Source: JALZAA01 sp046724435 (GTDB taxonomy: Bacteria > Actinomycetota > Acidimicrobiia > IMCC26256 > JACDBD01). Taken from it: 36,844 bases of DNA. Location of the stretch: the NCBI GenBank assembly GCA_046724435.1, contig JBKOWN010000205.1, positions 1 through 36,844 of the forward strand. Direction: 5' to 3'. The first letter of the stretch is position 1; each line of letters opens with the position of its first letter. A program made the position numbers and the translations under genes. The notes under the pieces are model-generated. The model saw only the letters and a program-made list of their open reading frames with translations, did not search any database and was not told the origin of the DNA. Positions 15,842-23,900 of the stretch are shown here, piece after piece.

Positions 15842-16491
15842 TGGCCGCGCCCGAGCTGGTGGCGCTCGACGTCGCGGCCGACCCCGACGCGTGGCGCGCG
15901 CTCGGATTCACGATCGACGCTGACGGCGCCTGCGGGTTCGACGGCGTCGCCATCCGCCTCGGCTGCGCGGGCCGAAAGATCAGCAGCTGGGCCCTCTCCG
16001 GTGTCGCCGGGGGCCTCGAGGTGGACGAGCTGCCCACGGTTCCTTCGCCGCCGCCGGCCGATCCCGCGACCCACGCCAACGGGGCGGTCGCACTCGATCA
16101 TCTCGTCGTGATGTCACCGGACCCGGGCCGGACGATCAAGGCGCTGGCCGTGCACGGCATCGAGCCGCGCCGACAACGGCACACCGATCAATACGGCCCG
16201 CCGTTCACGCAGACGTTCTTCCGCCTCGGTCGTCCCATTCTCGAGCTCATTGGGCCCGACGCGCCGTCCGGGTCGGAGCCGGCCCGGTTCTACGGAGTCG
16301 CGTTCACAGTCGAGGATCTCGGCGCAACGTCCGCGCTGCTCGGAGACCGCCTCGGCCGGATCAAAGACGCAGTGCAACCGGGCCGGCGTATCGCGACGCT
16401 GCGTCGCGAGGCCGGCGCCGGCGTCCCACTCGCGTTCATGTCACCCGGAGGAGATTCCGGCGCCCGGTCCGAGAACGGCGGGACTCAGTAG
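15841..16491 (+). CDS. VOC (glyoxalase-like) family protein
   Basis: 216 residues. The segment VALDHLVVMSPDPGRTIKAL and the later FFRLGRPILELIGPD are typical halves of a vicinal-oxygen-chelate module, with His/Glu residues of the kind that bind metal in the family; the second module (YGVAFTVEDLGATSALL) is present but degenerate. VOC proteins include glyoxalases, dioxygenases and epimerases. The ATG overlaps the previous stop as TAATG, so it is coupled to the SDR. The last 7 bases overlap the convergent cupredoxin gene. Function unknown, perhaps an epimerase or resistance-type protein serving the operon. Confidence 0.8.
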   Translation: MAAPELVALDVAADPDAWRALGFTIDADGACGFDGVAIRLGCAGRKISSWALSGVAGGLEVDELPTVPSPPPADPATHANGAVALDHLVVMSPDPGRTIKALAVHGIEPRRQRHTDQYGPPFTQTFFRLGRPILELIGPDAPSGSEPARFYGVAFTVEDLGATSALLGDRLGRIKDAVQPGRRIATLRREAGAGVPLAFMSPGGDSGARSENGGTQ

Positions 16492-17018
16492 CCGGAGCTA
16501 CTCCCTGAGCGCATCGTCGGGGCGGTCGTGGTGGCTGTGGGCGCGGATTCCGCCGATGCCGCGGCGGCTCCTCCCATGTTCACGGTCTCACCGTTCTTGG
16601 TGAAGAAAGCGCCCTGCATGCCCTGGTTCGTCCCCTGAGGCCCGTGGAACCGGCAATAGAAGTGCGTGGCGCCACTCGCAGGCAGCGTGACCGTGACCGT
16701 CGCCTTTTGATCAGGGTTGAGTGTCTGATCGACACCCAGCCCGTCAATGGTGAACGTGTGCTGCGTCTTCCCCTCGTTCTTCAGCGACACCGTGACCGTC
16801 GTCCCCGGCTTCGCCTTCAGGAACGTCGACTTGAAGTAGAAGTCGTCTGCCTCGACCGACACCTTCGCATTCTTGACTGTTGCCGTGCCCTTGTTGGTGA
16901 CCTTGCCCTGCAACGAGACCGGCGGCTTCGACTTCGTGGGGACGTCGGCGAGCGCCGGGCCAGCGACAAGTGCGGTGACGACGACCGCTGCTCCGGTCAG
17001 GGCGACAAGCTTGCGCAT
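16485..17018 (-). CDS. Secreted cupredoxin-like protein
   Basis: 177 residues with a signal peptide (MRKLVALTGA through ALA, likely cleaved after residue 24). The mature part is a beta-rich copper-binding domain with the ligands expected of a type 1 copper site: His87 in QHTF, Cys122 and His125 in FYCRFHG, and Met134 in GMQGAFF. It probably shuttles electrons or binds copper outside the membrane. A low-complexity Ser/Thr/Ala tail follows. A GGGAGAAG ribosome site precedes ATG 17018. Divergent from the small membrane gene at 17125, with an inverted repeat between. Its 3' end overlaps the VOC gene by 7 bases. The partner oxidase is not in this window. Confidence 0.87.
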   Translation of the reverse strand: MRKLVALTGAAVVVTALVAGPALADVPTKSKPPVSLQGKVTNKGTATVKNAKVSVEADDFYFKSTFLKAKPGTTVTVSLKNEGKTQHTFTIDGLGVDQTLNPDQKATVTVTLPASGATHFYCRFHGPQGTNQGMQGAFFTKNGETVNMGGAAAASAESAPTATTTAPTMRSGSSSGY

Positions 17019-17078
17019 GGTTTCTTCTCCCTCGGCCGATTCCTGGTGGTTCATACGGTGTGCGCTCCGGGATGGATT

Positions 17079-17099
17079 GCCCGACGCGTAGCGTCGGGC
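17079..17099. promoter_or_regulatory. Perfect 9-bp inverted repeat between divergent genes
   Basis: GCCCGACGC (17079-17087), GTA, GCGTCGGGC (17091-17099). It lies in the 106-base gap between the divergent cupredoxin and small membrane genes, and it contains TAGCGT (17089-17094), a possible -10 for the gene at 17125. An operator for a metal or redox regulator is possible; a hairpin in RNA is equally so. Confidence 0.5.
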
Positions 17100-17124
17100 C
17101 TCCCGATCCGAGGAGTACGCAACC

Positions 17125-17364
17125 ATGCCGTGGGACAAGACGAGGACGGTCCATCCCGGTTGGCTCGCCGTCGAGTTCGGGACGTGCGTGGGCGTGTGGA
17201 CGCTCATCACGTTTCTCATTGCCCGCACCGTCAGCGGGCCGGGCTTCGTCAGCGCGGTGATCACGGGTTCGGTGCTCGCCGGCGTCAGCTGGGTGACCGT
17301 GAAGCTCGGCTGGCGCGAGACGCCCCGGCCGCCCGGCTCGCAGAGCAGCACGGCAGCTTCCTAG
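17125..17364 (+). CDS. Small membrane protein, unknown function
   Basis: 79 residues with two likely membrane helices (GTCVGVWTLITFLIART and FVSAVITGSVLAGVSWVTV) joined by a short SGPG turn and a polar, Pro-rich tail. I do not recognise the family. ATG 17125 is supported by GAGGAG at 17110-17115, 9 bases upstream. It is divergent from the cupredoxin and may be under the same operator. Its TAG overlaps the convergent gene's TAG in the palindrome CTAG at 17361-17364. Confidence 0.7.
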   Translation: MPWDKTRTVHPGWLAVEFGTCVGVWTLITFLIARTVSGPGFVSAVITGSVLAGVSWVTVKLGWRETPRPPGSQSSTAAS

Positions 17365-17999
17365 CGCGGGTCCTGCCGGTCGAGGTTCCAGTGCCGGACG
17401 ATCGTGCACATATATCCCGAGTCAGGGCGCGGGACCATGGCGAAGCGGCTGATCGCGCGTTGGCCGCCTTCGTGATCGGTGTACAGCAGGTCGACGCTCA
17501 GCCGCACGCGCGCCTCGATGGCGCGGAGCAGGTCGGGGTACGCGTCGTCGCCCATGTCCCGGATGGCTCCCTGCCAGAAGCCGACGTCCCCGGGCGGCAC
17601 GTACAGGTCCCTCGTCTGAGGACGAAATGCGTCAGGATCTTCGTGCGGCCGATCAGCGATACGCGGATTCTCTACCGCCTTCGGTAGCCATCCCTGCAGC
17701 ACCGCGATCCCGGGACCGACGTTTCGCAGCGACATGGCCAGGAGGAGGTTCGAGTCGACGATCTCGGCGGTGGCGCCACCACCGGGGACCTTCGTCCAGT
17801 GGTCGTCGACCCATCCGACCTTCTCCGGCGCGTCCTGAAGCCGCGAGTTCACGAGCACTGGCCGCAGCCCGAGCTCCCGGGTCTGCTCGGCGATGGCGGC
17901 AGAGCGGTTCGCCGAGCGTACGGCCGAGTACGTCGCCGCCGCGAGCACCAGCGTGCCCCCGGCGGTGGCAAGCGACGAGATCGTCGCCCAGTCGGCCAT
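17361..17999 (-). CDS. Membrane-anchored protein of unknown function
   Basis: 212 residues. A hydrophobic N-terminal segment near residues 5-25 (WATISSLATAGGTLVLAAAT) is followed by a conserved-looking soluble domain with the stretch LRPVLVNSRL, then NLLLAMSLRNVGPGIAVLQG and a terminal RLSVDLLYTDHEGGQRAISRF. The strand-rich NVGPG pattern resembles proteins of unknown function in actinobacteria. ATG 17999 is chosen because the longer frame upstream overlaps the P450 antisense. It lies between the small membrane gene and the P450 and shares its stop region with the former. No function is proposed. Confidence 0.7.
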   Translation of the reverse strand: MADWATISSLATAGGTLVLAAATYSAVRSANRSAAIAEQTRELGLRPVLVNSRLQDAPEKVGWVDDHWTKVPGGGATAEIVDSNLLLAMSLRNVGPGIAVLQGWLPKAVENPRIADRPHEDPDAFRPQTRDLYVPPGDVGFWQGAIRDMGDDAYPDLLRAIEARVRLSVDLLYTDHEGGQRAISRFAMVPRPDSGYMCTIVRHWNLDRQDPR

Positions 18000-18117
18000 C
18001 GCCGACGAGGTTAGGCCGACCGATTCCGTGTCGGTCAGCCGGTGAACCGTGGCAGCGGCTGCTGCGGTCGCAGCCGGAGCGGCGCCCGAAGGGTCCTGCG
18101 GCGCCGGACTCCAATGC

Positions 18118-18123
18118 CAAGAT
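18118..18123 (+). promoter_or_regulatory. Possible leaderless -10 element for the P450
   Basis: CAAGAT, one mismatch from TANNNT at its first base, ends 6 bases before the GTG at 18130. No ribosome site is visible. No -35 match seen. Confidence 0.3.
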
Positions 18124-18129
18124 GGGTGG

Positions 18130-19398
18130 GTGACCACGGCAGGGCAGGCGTTCACCGCCTGGGGTGCGTACGACCAGGACGACCCGTTCCCGGTGTTCGC
18201 CGAGGCGCGGGAGCTCGGCCCGCTGCACCAGGTCACACTCGCCGACGGGCACGAAGCCTGGCTCGTGGTCTGGTACGACGAGGCCCGTACCTTGTTGAAC
18301 GACCCCCGACTCTCGAAGGACATGCGCGCCGCGATGGCGAGCAACGCCGAGGTGGTCGCGGAGGGCCTTCCGGGGCCGGCGTTCGCCCGGCACATGCTCG
18401 TCGTCGACCCGCCCGACCACACTCGTCTTCGCCGACTTGTCTCCTCCGCGTTCTCCGTTCGCAGGATCGAGGGGCTCCGTCCACACGTGCAGTCGATCGT
18501 GGACGATCTTCTCGACGACGTGGCGTCACTCGGCCCGAGCGCACGCGTCGATCTCGTCGCATCCTTCGCGTTCCCGCTGCCCTTCACAGTGATCTGCGAG
18601 CTCCTCGGCGTCCCGCCCGACGACCGGCCCGCCTTCGGCCAGGGCCTGGGTGCGATGCTCGTTCCGACGCCGACGTCGGCGGATTTCGAGCGCGCAAAGG
18701 CCGCCTCCGACGCAGTCGTCGGAATGCTGCGCGCCCTCGTCGAGACCAAGAAGAGCGCGCCCGCCGACGACCTCGTGAGCGCGCTGATCAACGCCCGTGA
18801 CGGTGACGAGCGCCTCGACCAGCAGGAGCTGCTTTCGACGATCTTTCAACTGATCGTGGCCGGCCACGACACGACGACGAGCCTCATCGGCAACAGCGTC
18901 GTCGCGTTGCTTCGACATCCGGACCAGCTGGCGCAGCTGCGTTCCGAGCCGTCCCGCGTCCCTGCTGCATTGGAAGAACTCATCCGCTACGACGGGCCGG
19001 TGCCTCACTCGACCTTCCGCTACGCGGTCGAACCGGTGGAGATCGGCGGTGTGACGATCCCCGCGGGGGCCCAGGTGATCATCTCGCTGGCAGCCGCCGA
19101 TCGGGACGACGCGCACTATCCGGAGTCCGAAGTGCTGAACCTCGAGAGAGACGACGTCAGCCACCTCGCGTTCGGGCACGGCATCCATTTCTGTCTCGGG
19201 GCCGCGCTGGCTCGTATGGAAGGCCAGCTCGCGCTCGATGCGCTTCTCCGGCGCTTCCCGGACCTCCGGCTCGCAGTTCGACCCGAGGAACTGCACTGGA
19301 ACCACGGCGACGGCCTCGTCCTGCGCGGGCTCTCCGAGCTGCCGGTCGTCCCGGGTCCCGCCCGCCCGCGCCGGCGCGCAGAGGAACACCATGGCTGA
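18130..19398 (+). CDS. Cytochrome P450
   Basis: 422 residues, the size of a bacterial class I P450. The I-helix oxygen-binding motif AGHDTTT is at 244-250, the K-helix ELIR (ExxR) follows, and the heme loop FGHGIHFCLG places the heme thiolate at Cys355. It would hydroxylate a hydrophobic substrate with electrons from a ferredoxin/reductase pair, neither of which is next to it. GTG 18130 is chosen because it follows a CAAGAT element and omits an Ala-rich upstream stretch that overlaps the divergent gene. It overlaps the next gene by 8 bases. Substrate unknown; lipid or steroid oxidation would suit the surroundings. Confidence 0.93.
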   Translation: MTTAGQAFTAWGAYDQDDPFPVFAEARELGPLHQVTLADGHEAWLVVWYDEARTLLNDPRLSKDMRAAMASNAEVVAEGLPGPAFARHMLVVDPPDHTRLRRLVSSAFSVRRIEGLRPHVQSIVDDLLDDVASLGPSARVDLVASFAFPLPFTVICELLGVPPDDRPAFGQGLGAMLVPTPTSADFERAKAASDAVVGMLRALVETKKSAPADDLVSALINARDGDERLDQQELLSTIFQLIVAGHDTTTSLIGNSVVALLRHPDQLAQLRSEPSRVPAALEELIRYDGPVPHSTFRYAVEPVEIGGVTIPAGAQVIISLAAADRDDAHYPESEVLNLERDDVSHLAFGHGIHFCLGAALARMEGQLALDALLRRFPDLRLAVRPEELHWNHGDGLVLRGLSELPVVPGPARPRRRAEEHHG

Positions 19399-19939
19399 CG
19401 ATCTTGCGTCGAAGGGGATGCAACCTGCCGCCGGCGCGGCCGGGAAGCGCCCCGGCCGAGGGTGGCGACGGGTTTTTCACCTCCACGCGGATCGTGTGGC
19501 GCAGACGATCCCGTCGATCGACGCGCTCCAGGAGGAGATCGACAAGCGGGTCGCCGCGGGTGAGAGCGACGACGAGGTCACCCTCGCGGTCGTCGAAGAC
19601 TTCGAGAAGTCGGCCGCGACCGTGAATGCCCGGACGACGCCGCTCGTTCCCGCCGCTGGGATCGTGGTCACCGGAGCCGGCATCCTCGCCAAGAGCGGCG
19701 GCGAAGGCGACGCAGCCGTGATCCTTGCCTTTGTCGCCATGGCATTCGCGCTCATCGGTCTCGGCTTTCTCGCCACCGCGTTGTTCACGCACGCCGGGCG
19801 CCCGAACGTCGGCTTTGCACCGATGAGAGCAGACGTCCCGTTCGTGCGCGACCGCCTCGAGAAGAAGGAGAGCAACGCGGAGGTCGGATCGACCCTCACG
19901 TTTCTCGGCTTTCTCATCCTCGTCCTCGTCATCCTCTGA
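19391..19939 (+). CDS. Membrane protein of unknown function
   Basis: 182 residues with an Arg-rich N-terminal region, an acidic helical stretch (IDALQEEIDKRVAAGESDDE) and then probable membrane segments (TPLVPAAGIVVTGAGILA, AVILAFVAMAFALIGLGFLA, and the terminal LTFLGFLILVLVIL). I do not recognise the family. The ATG overlaps the P450 stop by 8 bases, so it is probably translated together with the P450. Its last 11 bases overlap the convergent SRPBCC gene. Whether it serves the P450 is unknown. Confidence 0.7.
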   Translation: MADDLASKGMQPAAGAAGKRPGRGWRRVFHLHADRVAQTIPSIDALQEEIDKRVAAGESDDEVTLAVVEDFEKSAATVNARTTPLVPAAGIVVTGAGILAKSGGEGDAAVILAFVAMAFALIGLGFLATALFTHAGRPNVGFAPMRADVPFVRDRLEKKESNAEVGSTLTFLGFLILVLVIL

Positions 19940-20399
19940 CACGTTCGCGATCAGATGGCTGCGACCGGCGCACGAGCGCTTCGAGGTCGCGGAGCTCCCG
20001 GCGCATGCTCCAACGCAGGTACATCCACACGACGGGCTTGATCGGACGCAACCACGGCGCGAGCACGTACTGCTCGTAATGGATGACCGTGCATCCACCG
20101 GCGATCGGCGTGACGACGAACCCGCCCTCGACGGTCGCCTGGTCCGGCGGGACCCCGGCGGTGCGGCTGTGGAACCCGCCCTCGTTGAGCTCATAGGAGA
20201 ACTCGCCGTGCCAGGGCACGCCGGCGAACCGCCCCCGGACTCTGTACGTGCCTCGGGTGGGGGTCTCGGGATCGACGTTCACGACCTTGGCCTTCACCTC
20301 GGTCAGCTCGATGTTCTTGATCTCCCAGATCGCCTGCAGGGTCGCCTCGCGGGGAAACGCGATCTCCCTGGTGCTCACCATCGTGATCCTCGATCCCAT
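19929..20399 (-). CDS. SRPBCC (START-like) family protein
   Basis: 156 residues. MVSTREIAFPREATLQAIWEIKNIEL, the strand-rich middle with YRVRGRFAGVPWHGEFSYEL, and the final VVWMYLRWSMRRELRDLEALV helix make a typical START/Bet v1 fold of polyketide-cyclase-like or ligand-binding proteins. These bind hydrophobic ligands or act as cyclases; membership is by pattern. The ATG at 20399 has GGGAGGAG 5 bases upstream. It is divergent from the zinc-finger gene at 20504. The convergent overlap with the preceding gene is 11 bases. Confidence 0.8.
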   Translation of the reverse strand: MGSRITMVSTREIAFPREATLQAIWEIKNIELTEVKAKVVNVDPETPTRGTYRVRGRFAGVPWHGEFSYELNEGGFHSRTAGVPPDQATVEGGFVVTPIAGGCTVIHYEQYVLAPWLRPIKPVVWMYLRWSMRRELRDLEALVRRSQPSDRERVRG

Positions 20400-20503
20400 G
20401 GCTGCTCCTCCCGAGTGGCTCACTGACAATTCTGTATCCGGAATCCTCGGATTGAGACGCTTGTTGTCGTGTTGAACGCCTCCCAACCGGACAGGAGCAC
20501 GCG

Positions 20504-20794
20504 ATGGCGGAATCGTGTAGTCACCTCGACCAGGTCGTCGACGTCACGCCGAGCAGCGAAGGCTGTGAAGACTGCCTGCGCATCGGCGGCCAATGGGTGC
20601 ATCTGCGCCTGTGCATGTCCTGCGGCCACGTCGGCTGCTGCGACAACTCGCCGCACCGCCACGCGACTGCGCACTTCGGCTCGCAGCACCACCCGGTCAT
20701 CCAGTCGTACGAACCGGGCGAGGACTGGTGGTACTGCTACGTGGACGATCTCATGTTCGCCGTCGACGGCGCGCCATCGTTCGCGCACGCCTGA
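20504..20794 (+). CDS. UBP-type zinc-finger protein
   Basis: 96 residues. The Cys/His pattern CSH, CEDC, CMSCGHVGCCDNSPHRHA and HFGSQHHPV is the zinc-binding arrangement of the UBP-type finger that binds ubiquitin C-termini in eukaryotes; bacterial members are short single-domain proteins of unknown role. It ends with an aromatic WWYCYVDD strand. An AGGAG ribosome site lies about 7 bases upstream of the ATG. The last 58 bases overlap, on the opposite strand, the end of the GT-C gene. Confidence 0.85.
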   Translation: MAESCSHLDQVVDVTPSSEGCEDCLRIGGQWVHLRLCMSCGHVGCCDNSPHRHATAHFGSQHHPVIQSYEPGEDWWYCYVDDLMFAVDGAPSFAHA

Positions 20795-22137
20795 GCATCC
20801 GACGCGCCAACCGCCACCTCCTCGCGTGCGAGCCGACGCGGCCGCACGAGATAGGTGACGAGCAGCACGATGCCGAGCAGGGGCGCCACCACCTCGGCCA
20901 TTCCCGACAAGGCCGTCCCGACCGGACCGGACGACCGAATGCTGAAGATCTCGTAGGCGCCGACGAGCAGCGTTCCCTGCAGCGCGACGATGCGCGCCGT
21001 CCTCCGGCTGTGCTGCAGGGCCGCGCCGGGGAGCGCCCACCCCAGGTAGCCGGGGAGCACGTACGGCGCGGCCAGGAGGTACGCCGCCGGTGCGGTGACT
21101 CCCGCCAGCGCGGGTTCGTCCTTCGTGTCGCGCCACAGGCCCACGGCCACCACCGCCGCGGTGGCGACCATCGCCACCGTGGTCGAGATCGCCGGCAATC
21201 CGAGGCGGGGGGGCAGGGCCCAGATCGACGCCCTACTGATCTGCGTCGCGGCGTGCCGGAGCGCGTCCAGCGCGACTGCACCGCCGGCGGCGAGATACGC
21301 GCCGACCACCACGACTGCCGTGACGCCCACGAAGACCGCGGCGGGGCGGAGGCCTCTTCGTCGCCAGGTCCACATCGCGAGACCCGCACCCGCGAGGCCG
21401 CCGGTGGCCTTGATGGTCGTCACCACGGCGGTCACCAGCCCCGACGCGCGAAGCTTCTCGCGCTCGACCAGCAAGATCGACCCGAGGACACCGAGCCCGA
21501 TCAGCGCGTCGTTGCGGCCGCCGTTGACGAGCGCGAGCCCTATGACGGGGTGGAGCCCGAGCCACGCGATCGCGGCAGGAGAACGGGTGCGGCGCCACAC
21601 GAGCACCAGCGCGCCGGCCACGGCGAGCGCGGCGATCGCCTGGTAGAGGAGCCTCGTGCGAGTAGCGGAGTCACCGGCGAAAGGCGCCACGCCCGCGGCG
21701 AACGCGACGAACGTCGGTCCGTACACCGAGCCGGTGTGCAGCCAGGTCGGCGTGACGAACCGGAGCATCGGGTCGTCGGGATACTCGTCGGGAACGTGCC
21801 GGTACGGGCTCGCGTGATGGACGGCGACGATCCGCCCGTACATCGCGTATGACCAGACGTCGCCCGACTCGCGAGGGACCGTCGTCACGGCCACACCGAT
21901 CACGACCGCTATCGCGACGACCGCCGCGCGCAAGGTCAAGGACGGTCGGCGAGCTTCGGCCGTGACCATCCACCAGTAGCCCCCGAGCGCCACGGCGGTA
22001 CTCGCGAGCAGCAGGACCGCTGAACTTCTCCCGACGACCAGAACGGTCGCGGTCGCCATGGTGCAGACGACGAGCGCGACGGTCGCGCTCGCCCATCGCC
22101 CGGTGCGGATGAGATTGACAGAACGGCCGAACGGCAT
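20737..22137 (-). CDS. GT-C-like multi-pass membrane protein
   Basis: 466 residues, mostly hydrophobic with about ten or more membrane segments. The early external loop SGDVWSYAMYGRIVA, with a conserved Asp, followed by SPYRHVPDEYPDDP, is typical of polyprenyl-phosphate-dependent mannosyltransferases of the GT87/DUF2029 or MptA-like type. These transfer mannose from a lipid carrier to envelope glycans in the outer leaflet. The short polar C-terminal tail (NDGAPSTANMRSST) overlaps the zinc-finger gene. Sugar and acceptor cannot be read. It is divergent from the second GT-C-like gene, suggesting a shared envelope task. Confidence 0.85.
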   Translation of the reverse strand: MPFGRSVNLIRTGRWASATVALVVCTMATATVLVVGRSSAVLLLASTAVALGGYWWMVTAEARRPSLTLRAAVVAIAVVIGVAVTTVPRESGDVWSYAMYGRIVAVHHASPYRHVPDEYPDDPMLRFVTPTWLHTGSVYGPTFVAFAAGVAPFAGDSATRTRLLYQAIAALAVAGALVLVWRRTRSPAAIAWLGLHPVIGLALVNGGRNDALIGLGVLGSILLVEREKLRASGLVTAVVTTIKATGGLAGAGLAMWTWRRRGLRPAAVFVGVTAVVVVGAYLAAGGAVALDALRHAATQISRASIWALPPRLGLPAISTTVAMVATAAVVAVGLWRDTKDEPALAGVTAPAAYLLAAPYVLPGYLGWALPGAALQHSRRTARIVALQGTLLVGAYEIFSIRSSGPVGTALSGMAEVVAPLLGIVLLVTYLVRPRRLAREEVAVGASDAQACANDGAPSTANMRSST

Positions 22138-22291
22138 CGGGCTCCGGCCCTCGGGGCAACCACGGAACGCGGCCCAAGTGTTGCACCGCCCGGGTCATCG
22201 CAGAGGCAGCCTCGCCCGATGATGGCGGAGTCGTCGACGGCCGTGACCGGATCCCGGGAGGGTGCCCACGCGAAGCCCTGGCCCCGGGCAA

Positions 22292-22297
22292 TACTTT
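22292..22297 (+). promoter_or_regulatory. Possible -10 element for the second GT-C-like gene
   Basis: TACTTT fits TANNNT and would place transcription start near 22305, about 25 bases before the ATG at 22330, leaving room for the GGGGGA ribosome-site-like stretch. No -35 match was verified. An ATG at 22305 opens a short out-of-frame ORF that overlaps the gene start. Confidence 0.35.
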
Positions 22298-22329
22298 TCG
22301 GCCCATGCCGTTTGCGCCAGGGGGACGGG

Positions 22330-23652
22330 ATGCTGGCGGGCTCGGTGGAAAGGTCGGTGGGCGCTCGCTCGCGGGGAGCGATCGTGCTGTGGATTGTCGC
22401 GGCCGCGTGGACCGTGGTCCTGCTCCTGATCCTGCGCAATGCGGTGTTCGTGTCGGATGACGCGATCAGCAACTACGGCCACGTCTGGTACGTGAGCGAT
22501 CGAATCTGGCGCTTCCACCACATTCCGTGGTCCATGCCCGTGATCGGGCACGGCAGGGCGTTGGCGTTCCCGTACGCGCTCGTCCCGTGGCTCACCGCCG
22601 CATTGCTGCGGCCGCTCGTCGGCGACTGGATCGTCACGTTGTGGCTTGTCGTCGGAACCGTTGGTCTCATCGCGGCGACGTTCTGGGCGTTCCCGGAGTT
22701 GCGAAAGGGATGGTGGGCGGCCGCGGTGCTGGTGAATCCGGCCCTGGTGGTGGCGTCGATCATCGGGCAGCTCCCGTTCCTCTGGGGTGCGTCGATGCTG
22801 ATGGGCGCGGTGGCGTGCTGGCGACGGCGGCGGTACGGGCTGGCCGCTGTGCTCGCCGGGCTGGGGCAGGCGACGCATCCGGCGGTCGTTCTCCCGATGG
22901 GCGTGGTTCTCGTCGCGTGGTGGTGGCGCTGGGAGCCGGATCGTCGGAGGTTGCTGCGCTACTACGCGGCCTCGTTGCTGCCTGCCATACCGGCTGCGCT
23001 GCTCGTGTTCGCGTCGCCGGTGTTCGGCGACAGCAGCCCCGTCGTCGTCGCCACGAGCTTCTTCGGGACGCTCGGGGTGCGCATCCTCGTGCTCGCCATA
23101 CCCATTGCGTTGGTCATCGTGCAACGGCGTCTGCGCTCGACCACGACGCCGTCCCGCGTGATCACGCACTTCCCTGCGGTCGCGTGCGCCGTCTTGCTGC
23201 TCTCGAACATCGTGTTCGCCGGACCGCTCGAAGCGGAGTACTCCTGGGGTGCGCTCGACCGGAAGCCCGACACGCAGCTGCTGACATTCATCAAGTCGAA
23301 CAACTTCGATCCCGGCGCGACCTACCGCATCCTGCGTGCCCATGACGGCAAGATCGGGATGTACCAGCTCGTGCAGCACGACGCGCGGCTCGATTCTGAG
23401 TTCTTCCCCGAGAGCATCGCCCGGAACAACTGGCCGGACGTCACGAAGTACTCGCACTTCCTCAGGAAGCGTCGAGTCGATTTCGTCATCATCTTCCGCA
23501 CATACGACCGCGAGTGGCGCACGAACGAGCACCAGCTGTTACGCGACCTGAACGAAACAGGTCCGAACGGATGCGACGCGAGCCGCGTCGGCGTCCGCCA
23601 GATCAGAGAACCGCAAGCCTTCGACGTCTACGCGATCCGGCGGGGCTGCTGA
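22330..23652 (+). CDS. Multi-pass membrane protein, GT-C-like
   Basis: 440 residues. A first membrane helix (AIVLWIVAAAWTVVLLLIL) is followed by VFVSDDAISNYGHVWY, whose acidic pair in the first external loop resembles GT-C glycosyltransferases, then several membrane helices and a soluble C-terminal domain of about 140 residues (from about LLTFIKSNNF) that ends CDASRVGVRQIREP. The family is not certain: the GT-C assignment rests on topology and the DD loop. ATG 22330 gives a short polar start and the first helix; the longer frame upstream has no obvious feature. The divergent neighbour is also a GT-C-like protein, so a common role in envelope glycan assembly is plausible. Confidence 0.72.
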   Translation: MLAGSVERSVGARSRGAIVLWIVAAAWTVVLLLILRNAVFVSDDAISNYGHVWYVSDRIWRFHHIPWSMPVIGHGRALAFPYALVPWLTAALLRPLVGDWIVTLWLVVGTVGLIAATFWAFPELRKGWWAAAVLVNPALVVASIIGQLPFLWGASMLMGAVACWRRRRYGLAAVLAGLGQATHPAVVLPMGVVLVAWWWRWEPDRRRLLRYYAASLLPAIPAALLVFASPVFGDSSPVVVATSFFGTLGVRILVLAIPIALVIVQRRLRSTTTPSRVITHFPAVACAVLLLSNIVFAGPLEAEYSWGALDRKPDTQLLTFIKSNNFDPGATYRILRAHDGKIGMYQLVQHDARLDSEFFPESIARNNWPDVTKYSHFLRKRRVDFVIIFRTYDREWRTNEHQLLRDLNETGPNGCDASRVGVRQIREPQAFDVYAIRRGC

Positions 23653-23678
23653 CCCGATCGGGTCCTTGCCCGCTGGTC

Positions 23679-23900
23679 ATGCTCCCGCCGAATCACCCAC
23701 TCTGGCCGATGCGCGCCGCGTCCCCCGCGAGGTTTCCCGAGAACCGCCAGGATCTCGCCGCACTTCGGATCGTGATCCGCAACGGGATGTCACGCGACCT
23801 CACGGACCTCCTCGTCGGCGACCTGAAGACGCACCTCGCGTTCCTCGAGAAGCTGCCGGCGCCACTTCCGCAGACACGCCACCAGAGCTTCCACCACTAG
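23679..23900 (+). CDS. Small orphan ORF of unknown function
   Basis: 73 residues, MLPPNHPLWPMRAASPARFP at the start, then a helix-like part (DLTDLLVGDLKTHLAFLEKL) and a Pro/His-rich end. G/C at third positions is as strong as in its neighbours, which supports real coding. I do not recognise it. No clear ribosome site precedes the ATG. It starts 26 bases after the previous gene and its TAG overlaps that of the convergent ankyrin gene in CTAG. Confidence 0.4.
   Translation: MLPPNHPLWPMRAASPARFPENRQDLAALRIVIRNGMSRDLTDLLVGDLKTHLAFLEKLPAPLPQTRHQSFHH

Noticed and set aside
22305..22470. Out-of-frame ATG ORF at the predicted start of the second GT-C-like gene
   Set aside because: It overlaps the real frame, shows no recognisable product, and is probably incidental; kept only as context for the -10.
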